Positions 42,259 through 49,664 of a stretch of DNA of 49,664 bases are shown in pieces (position 1 is the stretch's first letter; every line of letters begins with the position of its first letter). The position numbers and the translations under genes are program-made. The notes beneath the pieces were generated by a model that made no database searches, was not told the DNA's origin, and saw only the letters and a list, made by a program, of their open reading frames with translations. Source of the stretch: Desulforudis sp. (lineage in GTDB: Bacteria > Bacillota > Desulfotomaculia > Desulfotomaculales > Desulforudaceae); the NCBI GenBank assembly GCA_019084485.1, contig JAHRFU010000104.1, positions 1 through 49,664 on the forward strand. The letters run 5' to 3'.

Positions 42259-43579
42259 TGGATACTCCCCCCTGATTGTTCTGGGCCTGATTTGGCATCA
42301 GCAACGGCAGCACAAACCGGATTCGCGTACCTTTGTCCTCTGCGCTGTCGAGCTTCAGACCGTGCTCTACCCCAAAGAGGTTCTTCAGTCGCTCGTTAAC
42401 ATTACTCAGTCCCACGCCGCTCCCGGATCCAAATCCCGGTGAGAAAATATGCGGCAGGATATCTCCCGGAATACCGACTCCGTCATCCGCGATTTCTACA
42501 GCCATTAGGTCGCCCTGCCGGCTAACCTTAATGCTGACCGTTCCGTTGCCCATCTTGGGCATGATTCCGTGTTTTACAGAATTCTCCACAAGTGGCTGCA
42601 TGGTTAGCACCGGCACTTCATAGTCCAGCAGACTCTCATCAACGTCCCGCACAATCTGTAGTTTTTCCTGAAAACGCGCTTTCTCCAGGATCAGATAGGC
42701 CTCAACACACTCGAGTTCCTCCTCTAGGGTACTGAAGTGGCCAGTGCGCTTAAAGGCGTGGCGGAAGAATGCCGCCAGGCGGATTAACAAACGGCGTGCC
42801 GTTTCGGGATCGGTGCGGATGAACATAGTGATAGTGTTAATCGTATTGAACAGAAAATGCGGGTTAATCTGTGCCCGCAGAGCGTCGAGTTCCGCCCGTG
42901 TAACCAATTGGGACTGACGCTCCAGAGCCTCCAGTTCCAGCTGCACTCCGAGCAACTGCGCAATGCCGACGGCAAGCTTCACGGTGACAGCGGGCATTGG
43001 GCCTTTTTCGGTGCGATAAAGCTTGATGGTGCCGATAACCTCGTCCCGCAGTTTTAACGGTACGATTACGGCGCTGGCCAAGGGACAATTGCAGTCACTG
43101 ACCGGACATTGGAGGTCGGCCTGTTTCTCAGCAATCTTCATTTCCCCGGTATTGATCACCTGATGGGTCGCTCTGGTAGCAATTTTACGTCCCGGCGGAT
43201 GGCGTTCACAGCCGGGACCGATAAAGGCCAGTACCCGCTCACGGTCGGTGATCGCTACGGCCGGCACATCACCGATCTTCTGGATCAGTTCGGCCGTCTT
43301 GCGGGCGGTCTCCTCGTTTAGCCCCTTACGCATGTATGGTAAGGCCTCGCTGGCAATCTGAAGCGTAGGATCAATCGGTTGGTCATCGAGCTTCACGGTG
43401 ATCACTTTCCGGCCGGCCTGCTGGGCCGGAAACAAATAATACACAATGATCCCGTTAACCGCACCGATGGCGAGTGCCAGCGGCCAAAGCTGTACATCCC
43501 AGATCAGAATCGCGGCCACCATCACCAACTGACCGGCGGCAAACCACAAACGCCGCCGTTCATACCATTTGGGTTTCAC
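42248..43579 (-). CDS. LytS-type sensor histidine kinase
   Basis: A 443-residue kinase. Two hydrophobic helices near the N-terminus (about residues 12-48) anchor it; a GAF-like LytS sensor domain follows with GLNEETARKTAELI, AITDRERVLAFIGPGCERH and a cysteine cluster CPVSDCNCPL; then the His_kinase domain with INPHFLFNTINTI (phosphorylated His) and the ATP site with MQPLVENSVKHGI, DDGVGIP and GVGLSNVNERL. LytS/BtsS relatives sense pyruvate or wall/membrane state; the ligand here is unknown. GTG start with AGAGGAG. A TTACCG/TATATT promoter candidate lies upstream. Confidence 0.94.
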   Translation of the reverse strand: MKPKWYERRRLWFAAGQLVMVAAILIWDVQLWPLALAIGAVNGIIVYYLFPAQQAGRKVITVKLDDQPIDPTLQIASEALPYMRKGLNEETARKTAELIQKIGDVPAVAITDRERVLAFIGPGCERHPPGRKIATRATHQVINTGEMKIAEKQADLQCPVSDCNCPLASAVIVPLKLRDEVIGTIKLYRTEKGPMPAVTVKLAVGIAQLLGVQLELEALERQSQLVTRAELDALRAQINPHFLFNTINTITMFIRTDPETARRLLIRLAAFFRHAFKRTGHFSTLEEELECVEAYLILEKARFQEKLQIVRDVDESLLDYEVPVLTMQPLVENSVKHGIMPKMGNGTVSIKVSRQGDLMAVEIADDGVGIPGDILPHIFSPGFGSGSGVGLSNVNERLKNLFGVEHGLKLDSAEDKGTRIRFVLPLLMPNQAQNNQGGVSIEA

Positions 43580-43672
43580 GACGCAACTCCTCTCTAGTCA
43601 AAGGGAAGAATGGTTACTACTAATATACTACAGATTAGAATGACGGTAAATCAGGCCTCATCACGAGGTATG

Positions 43673-44386
43673 TTAGACATCCTCGAATGCGCCCCTCCAG
43701 CGCGCAGGGAGGTGCAGGGAGACCACCTTGGCCAATTCGCTAATCACAATCCGCTTTCCGAACCCTGTTTCCCACCACCGGTTGGGGTCGAAGGACCGGC
43801 TAGGAGCAGCTGAATAGATCAGTCTGGACCGATCCTCTTTAAAGACCGGTTCAAATACCATTTGTACCCGGCGCATGTGGTATGGTGATGAAACCACAAC
43901 CGCCGATTCAAACCCGTAATCATCCATTAACTGTTTGATAAACAGAGCGTTCTCCTCGGTAGTCTGGGCCTGCGCTTCCTTGATCACAGAGGCTGCTGGC
44001 ACGCCGAGACCGACTGCATGCCGAAACATCAAGTCTGCAGCGGCCGTTTCCTGGTAGATGGCTCCACCAGAAACAATAACCCTATCCGCCGTTCCGAGGT
44101 GAAACAGATCAGCACCGTGCTCCATCCTCTCCCCTCGGTCACCTGAGAGCACCACAATCACATCAACGCGGTCTACTTCCTGGTCAACCAGCAGATACTG
44201 GCCAGCCAAAGGCAACAGCAACCAACCCACACCCACGATTACCAGCAAGACAACGCACAACACCGCCAACTGCTTGCCAAGTCGCTGCAGGCGAACAAAG
44301 GCCGTTGGGCGACTGTGGTCCTTTAGGTTGCCCTTCTTCCCTTTTTTCGGTTTCCTATTGGAACGAAGTGAATTCAGAGGGTTCAT
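43673..44386 (-). CDS. YdcF/DUF218 family membrane-anchored protein
   Basis: A 237-residue protein with a basic N-terminus (NRKPKKGKKGNLKDH), one membrane helix (about residues 38-62), then a DUF218 domain: VDVIVVLSGDRGERMEHGAD, ADRVIVSGGAIYQET, TEENALFIKQLMDDYGFE and VVSSPYHMRRVQMVFE. The family includes ElyC, linked to envelope polysaccharide metabolism, and YdcF. The start at 44386 has GAGG six bases before it; the ATG 4 codons earlier overlaps the stop of the preceding GGDEF gene. It follows that gene directly. Confidence 0.88.
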   Translation of the reverse strand: MNPLNSLRSNRKPKKGKKGNLKDHSRPTAFVRLQRLGKQLAVLCVVLLVIVGVGWLLLPLAGQYLLVDQEVDRVDVIVVLSGDRGERMEHGADLFHLGTADRVIVSGGAIYQETAAADLMFRHAVGLGVPAASVIKEAQAQTTEENALFIKQLMDDYGFESAVVVSSPYHMRRVQMVFEPVFKEDRSRLIYSAAPSRSFDPNRWWETGFGKRIVISELAKVVSLHLPARWRGAFEDV

Positions 44387-44394
44387 CTCTTTCC

Positions 44395-45105
44395 TCATAC
44401 TACGCAGTTTCGACCCTGGCGCTTGGCCTGATAGAGGCGCTCGTCCGCCGCGCTGAGGAGTCGGTCGGCAGCCTTTTCGGGGGATTCTGATGGCAATCGA
44501 TCGAGCGTAGCAATGCCCATACTGAGAGTAATCTTCAGCCGGTTTCCGTCTACTTCGAGAATACTGTTCGAGACGTGTTCACGGATCCTTTCGGCCGCGT
44601 CCCTGGCCTGCACCTGGTTGGTGCCCGGAACCAGGATCACAAATTCATCGCCTCCATAACGGGCCATAATATCATAGGGGCGAAGCATTGTGCTGATCTT
44701 GCTAACGACCTGAACCAGAACCTGATCGCCGGTACGATGACCATGTCGGTCATTGATCTGTTTAAAACCATCGACATCAAAAAATATCACCGAAAGCTTG
44801 TTGCCGGTTCGTTCCGCTGAGGCGATCTCCTCACCCAGGCGGGAGAACAAGTATTTTCTGCTGTGCACCCGGGTCAACTCGTCGGTGACTACCATATGTT
44901 GCAGCTTGTTGTTGGCCTCCTCGAGGGAGGCCTTATGCATCCACTCGGCCTTGGTTTTCCGGTCCAATTTCTCAGCCATCTGGTTGAACGATTCTGACAG
45001 CGACTGGAACTCGGTACAGTATCCCCCAGAAACCCGATGGCTGAAATCACCGTTTCCGGTCTTTTCCACCGCCCGGCGTAATATCTCCAGCGGTCGAGAG
45101 ACCAC
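44395..45105 (-). CDS. Diguanylate cyclase (HAMP-GGDEF), sensor part lost
   Basis: The 236-residue frame begins at a GTG inside a HAMP domain (SRPLEILRRAVEKTGNGDFS), continues through a coiled linker and a complete GGDEF domain: FFDVDGFKQINDRHGHRTGD, the inhibitory RPYD, ARYGGDEFVILV. The catalytic site looks intact. The upstream membrane part is present only as a fragment in another frame; the second membrane helix that should precede HAMP is missing. If translated from the GTG it would be a soluble cyclase without input control. It overlaps ydcF-like gene by four bases with the longer ydcF start. Confidence 0.8.
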   Translation of the reverse strand: MVSRPLEILRRAVEKTGNGDFSHRVSGGYCTEFQSLSESFNQMAEKLDRKTKAEWMHKASLEEANNKLQHMVVTDELTRVHSRKYLFSRLGEEIASAERTGNKLSVIFFDVDGFKQINDRHGHRTGDQVLVQVVSKISTMLRPYDIMARYGGDEFVILVPGTNQVQARDAAERIREHVSNSILEVDGNRLKITLSMGIATLDRLPSESPEKAADRLLSAADERLYQAKRQGRNCVV

Positions 45106-45322
45106 TCTCTTCGATCGCCTTCTCCAAAAATTGTCCGATTGTAACAGCCCCGATCAGGGCCAAGGTCTCACATTGCACAATCCGGTCTTCTTTAATTTCG
45201 TTCGACTCACGGTTTATACTAAAAAGGGCAAATCCGATAATGACCGGAAATAGGACCATTAGAAAAATCAAAGTGATTCGAACTCGCAGCGTAAAGAGCC
45301 TCCGGGATCTCAAGCACTTCAC
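45047..45322 (-). pseudogene. N-terminal membrane fragment of the diguanylate cyclase
   Basis: The frame has a basic start, a hydrophobic helix (VRITLIFLMVLFPVIIGFAL) and the beginning of an extracytoplasmic region (ETLALIGAVTIGQFLEKAIE), then runs out of frame exactly where the HAMP segment begins in the next frame. A normal protein of this type would have a longer sensor domain and a second helix between. So an internal deletion has joined the two parts out of frame. Confidence 0.75.
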
Positions 45323-45346
45323 CGTCTTTCAACCTTTGGCCAGGAC

Positions 45347-45583
45347 TTATCTAACTCTTAAACCTTGAAGATCAATGTCACCGCTTTCTTGGTTTAAGAC
45401 CGCCTTAATCCTACGCATCGCGGTGTCCAAAGTGAGCGAGCGGTTCTCGATCTGGATCACTAATCCCGGATATGATAAATCGACACGAACGATGGCCTCA
45501 CGCTGGATCTGGATCTTGGTCTTGCTCACGGCGCGTTCGTTCCCTACCGTGACCACCGTAACGTCGCTTTTTGACTGAACCAA
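45347..45583 (-). pseudogene. C-terminal fragment of the FapA-like protein
   Basis: The frame (78 codons from a TTG) ends with REAIVRVDLSYPGLVIQIEN and RRIKAVLNQESGDIDLQGL. This resembles the terminal 'YPGV-I-IGN ... V-F-L-DGEI' part of FapA/DUF342 proteins. It overlaps the 3' end of the large fapA-like frame by 40 bases in another frame, so it looks like the displaced tail of that gene. An independent small gene is less likely. Confidence 0.6.
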
Positions 45584-47049
45584 GCCGCCTGTCCGGTGGC
45601 CTCAACTAGGCTGTTTGTCACAGCGGCCAGAACAATATCCGAACGCCGCCCGCTAAGCGTCATCAGTTCGGATTTGGCTGTACGCAAGTCGGTGAGAGCA
45701 ATTATCAGCGGCCGGATTGTCTCCAGTGAAACCATTTCAATACTGAGAAACACCTTGGCTAAAAAACCACTCGCTCTTTCAAGGCTTTCCGGTAGCCACA
45801 GTCCGGCCTTCTTGGTAATGGAAACCATATCGCGCAGTTGGCTGACCCGGGGCCGGATTCCTTTAAACCGGTGGTCAACAAGAACCATTAAGGCCTGCCC
45901 TGCCGTTATCGAACGGCCACCGGCAAGGCTACTCTGTACCAGTTGGTTGCAGCTTACCAGAGCAAGCTCATATTCGGTTGTCAACTCGTTAAGCAATAGC
46001 TGGTATTTTGCCAGGTGGGCTCCCTTCCCTCCAGCCCTGATCTCACTGGAGAACACATTACCCTTGACGACCACACCCCGCCCGCCTGTTATAACCGCTC
46101 CAGACACTGAGCCGGATATTTCGATCTGTCCGTCGGCGTGTACAGCCATCCCTTCAGCCACCGCACCGCGAACCCTAACATCCCCCGAAAAGCCAATGCT
46201 ACCAGATTTCAAGTTTACGTCAGCATCGTGTTCAAGTACGGGAACGATCTCAAACCGATAGGTATCACCATCCCGGCGAACTATAGGCCTACCGCTCATA
46301 GCTGTTCTGACGCTAAGACCATCAGCCGAAACCTCGGTGTTGCTCCCTGCCTGGAACGGGAACTTTTTCGGTTTTGGAGGCGGCACAGTTTCACCGGTTA
46401 GTGCCATCCCATCCTGACCTGGTATGCTTTCGCTCTTAATCGCTAGCAGAGTTCCCTGACCTACTGAGGTATAAATTTGGAGATCCTTGAAGTCAACACT
46501 GCCATCAGTCCGAACCGCAGGTAGTCCCTTGCCGGCTATCTTAAGCAGGACTTCCACGTACTCATCAACAGGTATACCTGGAGGTGTCCCTTGTGCTGCC
46601 AGAAATCGACCGCCCTGCCCCCTACCCAAAAACACGCTGATGCTCTCTTCAATAATGCCATAAATGATGCCTTTTTCCCGCAGGAAGTTAAGCACTTCTT
46701 GTACCGTCCATGGCATGGATGTGCTAACCTCCGGGTTGCTTTTCAATTCAATATGCTTTGCAGGAGAATGGTCAATTAGAGAATAGCTGGTTTTAACCTC
46801 GGGGGTGACTTCGAGCCAGGCCTGCATTCGATCGCGGCTGATCTCCAGTACTAATCCGCCGGGTTTGGAAACAACCCGTGGAAGCAACATGATTTCGTCC
46901 CGGGACGTCAGGGCAGTCGAACCCGCACACTCACGGCCGTTTACCAACAGGATGATTTCGGGCGCAGGGATAACCGTAGCGGGCTCGCCATTTTCAGGTG
47001 AGCCTTCTGCATATAGCCGTCCGCCTTTCACCCACACCTGTCCCTGCAT
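45544..47049 (-). CDS. FapA/DUF342-family polymerisation protein, C-terminus frameshifted
   Basis: A 501-residue FapA-like protein. It has an N-terminal domain (to about residue 180), the conserved YTSVGQGTLLAIKSESIPGQ and VPPPKPKKFPFQAG, then beta-helix repeats (FSGDVRVRGAVAEGMAVHAD, ISGSVSGAVITGGRGVVVKG) and a helical stretch (about 330-470). After TNSLVEATGQ the usual second half of the beta-helix is absent and the frame ends with an unrelated tail; the missing end appears in another frame downstream. The role of the family is unclear (surface or polar assembly). TTAGGAGGT precedes the ATG. Confidence 0.82.
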   Translation of the reverse strand: MQGQVWVKGGRLYAEGSPENGEPATVIPAPEIILLVNGRECAGSTALTSRDEIMLLPRVVSKPGGLVLEISRDRMQAWLEVTPEVKTSYSLIDHSPAKHIELKSNPEVSTSMPWTVQEVLNFLREKGIIYGIIEESISVFLGRGQGGRFLAAQGTPPGIPVDEYVEVLLKIAGKGLPAVRTDGSVDFKDLQIYTSVGQGTLLAIKSESIPGQDGMALTGETVPPPKPKKFPFQAGSNTEVSADGLSVRTAMSGRPIVRRDGDTYRFEIVPVLEHDADVNLKSGSIGFSGDVRVRGAVAEGMAVHADGQIEISGSVSGAVITGGRGVVVKGNVFSSEIRAGGKGAHLAKYQLLLNELTTEYELALVSCNQLVQSSLAGGRSITAGQALMVLVDHRFKGIRPRVSQLRDMVSITKKAGLWLPESLERASGFLAKVFLSIEMVSLETIRPLIIALTDLRTAKSELMTLSGRRSDIVLAAVTNSLVEATGQAAWFSQKATLRWSR

Positions 47050-47202
47050 TAACGGGTAACCTCCTAACTAGGGATAGGTTTCAACATAAACCCTGCTATT
47101 TCCTGTCAGTTAATATTGAATAATCCATTAATCGGACAATATTCCTGTTCCCTTTCCGTGAACAGTTCGTATCCAAAAGTTCGGTCCGGCAGGAGTTTCG
47201 CC

Positions 47203-47208
47203 TATAAT
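47203..47208 (+). promoter_or_regulatory. Candidate -10 box for the zinc-ribbon gene
   Basis: TATAAT lies 29 bases before the GTG start. A good -35 box at the right distance is not seen, so the promoter may be activator-dependent. Confidence 0.35.
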
Positions 47209-47236
47209 GTGGTGACTTAGACTTGCGAGGTGAGTT

Positions 47237-47758
47237 GTGGTGGTTACGTGCAAACTGTGCGGTGCGTCCGGTTTTCTGCTCCGCGTCGACGGATTGGGTC
47301 TGTGCGACGAATGTGAGGGAATATTTGCTATCGAACTTCGCCAGCGTACCCGAACGATTGAAGAGGCGCACCGGGCTCTTTCTTCCCCCGTTGATCCAGA
47401 AACCGCCCTGGAGTTATGGGAACTGATTCGGCAAAACGCGCGCGAGTTGCTTGTGTACGAGGAGATGGACCTTCCCATCAAACCGGTCCCTTCGCGATTG
47501 CTAAGCGAAGTCTCGGAGGCCGTCGATGCCCTGCACGTGCAGATAGTACGTGAAAGAGTGGAGCGCATTCTAACGCGGGCGGAACAGGCGGACTCCAATC
47601 GAGCCAAGTCCAGAGACGCCTGCAAAGCCATCTCCCGGATTGAACCGGCCCGCCAGGAGATCGAAGGCGACAAAAACCCCCTTGATGAACTGGAGTCCAG
47701 AGTCAGACAGTTCTGCAACCGTGTTCAGTTCATTCCCTTTCTCGAAGCCTTCCGATAA
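47237..47758 (+). CDS. Zinc-ribbon coiled-coil protein, unknown
   Basis: A 173-residue protein with two cysteine pairs at the N-terminus (CKLCGASGFLLRVDGLGLCDEC), forming a probable zinc ribbon, followed by a long charged helical region (about residues 30-165) with many Glu, Arg, Ala and Leu. GAGGTGA precedes two adjacent GTG codons, either of which may be the start. The function is not known; zinc ribbon plus coiled coil suggests binding to nucleic acid or protein. It is divergent from the fapA-like gene. Confidence 0.7.
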   Translation: MVVTCKLCGASGFLLRVDGLGLCDECEGIFAIELRQRTRTIEEAHRALSSPVDPETALELWELIRQNARELLVYEEMDLPIKPVPSRLLSEVSEAVDALHVQIVRERVERILTRAEQADSNRAKSRDACKAISRIEPARQEIEGDKNPLDELESRVRQFCNRVQFIPFLEAFR

Positions 47759-47852
47759 GGTATACCGTGCCACCATCTGGGACATGATGGTTCATCCGCA
47801 GTACCGTGGGTTTGGTCTAGGCTCTAGGATTATGGAGGCAGCGGAAGGTTAG
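47756..47852 (+). pseudogene. Fragment of a GNAT acetyltransferase
   Basis: A short frame reads YRATIWDMMVHPQYRGFGLG followed by SRIMEAAEG and a stop. This is the acetyl-CoA binding motif A of GNAT enzymes (V-P-x-R-G-x-G-x-G). The rest of the domain, before and after, is missing. It starts just where the zinc-ribbon gene ends, so only debris of a former gene remains. Confidence 0.65.
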
Positions 47853-47990
47853 ATTACCAAGGAGGATCGGGTCATTCCATAGTCCCTGCTATTCACGGTT
47901 GTGTGGAAATCTACCCTTGTACTGGAAAGGAAGTAAGCACCCACTCACCGAATAGTATTGATATACTCTTTCTCAAAGGACGGACGATCA

Positions 47991-49664
47991 ATGTCGGACT
48001 CACATGATCCTCGCATCGAGGCCGGCCTGGTTCGGTTTGATGAGCTGTTCGATTATGACGAGCTTACTAAACTGATGGATTCTTTCTTCGCTGCCACCGG
48101 AGTCTTCACCGGCATCTTCACCCCTAGGACGGCTGAGATGCTGAATAGCTCAAGTCAGGCACCCCTATGCTCCATGCATCGGCTTTCACGCTCTGCGGGC
48201 CGTATATGCGCCCGTGATGTGCAATTACTGGTTGAAGCAGTTGCTCTGTCCGGAGCGTGTCAAACCCGCACCTGCCCGCATGGACTGATCCATTCAGCCT
48301 GTCCGTTGATCATTGAGGGTCAGGTCATCGCCGTCCTGCTTGTGGGTCAGGTTCTGTTCACCGACCCGGATATGGTTCGATTTCGACTTCAGGCTGCCGA
48401 CTTCCAGATTGACGAAGCTGAATACCTTAGGGCTGCCTCTGCGCTGAAAGTGATACCGGAAGATCAATTCCAACAGGTGGTTGATTTCATCAGCCAATGT
48501 ATCACCCTGCTTGCAAACGACAGCTTGCGCCACGAGCACCACCTCATCCTGGAGAGACAATTATCCGCCGAGCAAGCCCGGTTAGAGGCAATATTCAAGG
48601 GTTCCGGCGACGGTATGCGCATCATCGGGAACGACTTCATCATTTTGGATCAAAACCAGCAGATGGATCGTCTGTCGGGGGTGCCTAAGAGCCGGAGTGT
48701 CGGCGAGAAATGCTTCCGCTCGTTTCACCATGCCTTTTGCGGCACCGATGACTGCATTATGGGACGAATCCTCTCCGGAGAAGAAAGTATTTCCTTGGAA
48801 CTTACCAAAAGGCGGCCGGACGGCGGCCATGTGGAAGTCAGCCTTATCGCCACCCCTCTGAGGAATGAATCGGGTGAAATTATCGGTATTATCGAGAGCT
48901 ACCGTGACATTAGCGATATGAAAACACTGCAGCAAGAGCTTCTGGAACAGAAACTGCACTTTGAGGCTCTGTTTCAGAGTTCGGCTGACGCCATTGCGTC
49001 TCTTGACCGGCAGCACCGGGTCATAGATATAAACCCCCAATTCACAAAACTGTTCGGGTACACCTTGGATGAACTGAAGGGACGAAACATCGACGACTTT
49101 ATAATACCCGAAGTTTGTGTGGATGAAGGTCGGGATCTGACCCGCAGGGTCTTGCTCGGTCAGTCGGTGGAGAGGGAAGCGCCCCGTCTCACCAAAGATG
49201 GCAGTACCATCCTGGTATCAATCAGAGGCGGTCCCCTCCAGGTAAACGATGAAGTAGTCGGTGTGTACACGCTGTACACGGATATCACTGAGCGCAAACG
49301 GGCAGAGTATCGCCTGCAATACTTATCCACCTTTGATGCCCTCACGGAGTTGTACAACCGGGCCCACTTTGAAGCGGAAATGACCAAACTGGATCTGATC
49401 CGCAGCGGACCGGTTACGATCATTACATGCGACATTGACGGACTGAAGATTGTCAACGACACCTGGGGACACGAAGCCGGCGACCAATTCTTGAAGGAAG
49501 CAGCAGAGGTGCTCAGGCGCTCCTTCCGCACCTCCGATCAAGTAGCTCGAGTCGGTGGGGATGAGTTTGGGGTGATTTTGAAGGATACAAACCGCCAGGC
49601 TGCGGAAAAGGTCTTCGAGCGCATCAGGGAGGAAATCGCCGTATTTAACCAGGCTACTCCCAAG
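47991..49664 (+). CDS. PocR-PAS-PAS-GGDEF diguanylate cyclase, partial at the window end
   Basis: The frame is open from ATG 47991 to the last base (558 codons) and continues beyond. Order: a PocR-type sensor domain (about residues 12-165; FDELFDYDELTKLMDSFFAA, CPHGLIHSACPLIIEGQ, AVLLVGQVLFTDPD), PAS 1 (about 200-310), PAS 2 (about 322-440) and GGDEF with CDIDGLKIVNDTWGHEAGD, the inhibitory RTSD, and ARVGGDEFGVIL. The PocR domain has several Cys and may bind a small hydrophobic ligand or metal. The cyclase site is intact. AAGGACGG precedes the ATG. A further domain may follow outside the window. Confidence 0.92.
   Translation, partial: MSDSHDPRIEAGLVRFDELFDYDELTKLMDSFFAATGVFTGIFTPRTAEMLNSSSQAPLCSMHRLSRSAGRICARDVQLLVEAVALSGACQTRTCPHGLIHSACPLIIEGQVIAVLLVGQVLFTDPDMVRFRLQAADFQIDEAEYLRAASALKVIPEDQFQQVVDFISQCITLLANDSLRHEHHLILERQLSAEQARLEAIFKGSGDGMRIIGNDFIILDQNQQMDRLSGVPKSRSVGEKCFRSFHHAFCGTDDCIMGRILSGEESISLELTKRRPDGGHVEVSLIATPLRNESGEIIGIIESYRDISDMKTLQQELLEQKLHFEALFQSSADAIASLDRQHRVIDINPQFTKLFGYTLDELKGRNIDDFIIPEVCVDEGRDLTRRVLLGQSVEREAPRLTKDGSTILVSIRGGPLQVNDEVVGVYTLYTDITERKRAEYRLQYLSTFDALTELYNRAHFEAEMTKLDLIRSGPVTIITCDIDGLKIVNDTWGHEAGDQFLKEAAEVLRRSFRTSDQVARVGGDEFGVILKDTNRQAAEKVFERIREEIAVFNQATPK

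Noticed and set aside
1-49664. CRISPR arrays, insertion sequences and prophage genes
   Set aside because: No regularly spaced repeats, cas genes, transposase motifs or phage structural genes were seen on either strand.

Overview
The window is about 49.7 kb of moderately GC-rich bacterial chromosome. It most resembles a Gram-positive anaerobe of the Clostridia / Desulfotomaculum-Peptococcaceae type. The basis is gene content and order: dgt-dnaG-rpoD in one run, ccpN-ppsR next to glyQ-glyS and recO, trmK-nif3 near an RNase P RNA of type A layout, bacterial alpha/beta glycyl-tRNA synthetase, a YedF-type selenium-associated protein, a rubredoxin and many c-di-GMP proteins. The species cannot be named from sequence alone. 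Most genes are on the minus strand.

Layout. 0-14 kb: the end of a polar amino-acid ABC ATPase, then yedF, a DUF502 membrane protein, PolX, an MBL-fold hydrolase, a cupin, rmuC, an MFS carrier, a SagB-type oxidoreductase, and a pair made of a FIST sensor protein and a large GAF/PAS/GGDEF/HD-GYP protein. 14-16.3 kb: rnpB with promoter and terminator, nif3 and trmK. 16.4-20.4 kb: an accessory patch with a decayed ABC drug exporter, its TetR-type regulator and operator, small membrane proteins, a Phd/VapC-like toxin-antitoxin pair and an unusual rubredoxin. 20.5-21 kb: tRNA-Val(TAC) and a CAT-anticodon tRNA split by a 250-nt group I intron. 21-32 kb: the informational core rpoD, dnaG, dgt, a flavodoxin-type reductase fused to a truncated thpR, ppsR, ccpN, glyS, glyQ, recO, with ubiX on the opposite strand. 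32-41.5 kb: mgtE with a long structured leader, the CCA-adding enzyme, rtcB, an MFS exporter, alr, nnr and acpS. 41.5-49.7 kb: signalling genes, comprising a LytS/LytR two-component system, a YdcF-like protein, a diguanylate cyclase that has lost its sensor, a frameshifted FapA-like protein, a zinc-ribbon protein, and a PocR-PAS-PAS-GGDEF protein that runs off the window.

The most notable element is the tRNA group I intron. It has a complete readable core (P3, P4, P6a, P7, P8 and P9 hairpins with GAAA loops), sits in the anticodon loop, and encodes no homing endonuclease. Its tRNA promoter has its -35 box inside the loop of the rpoD terminator. Other points are an apparent ATA start codon for ppsR, a deletion-made in-frame fusion of thpR to a flavodoxin-type reductase, a C-x-C rubredoxin, and several genes caught in decay. 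Three GGDEF proteins, two of them complete in domain content as far as seen, and one HD-GYP domain point to active c-di-GMP signalling.
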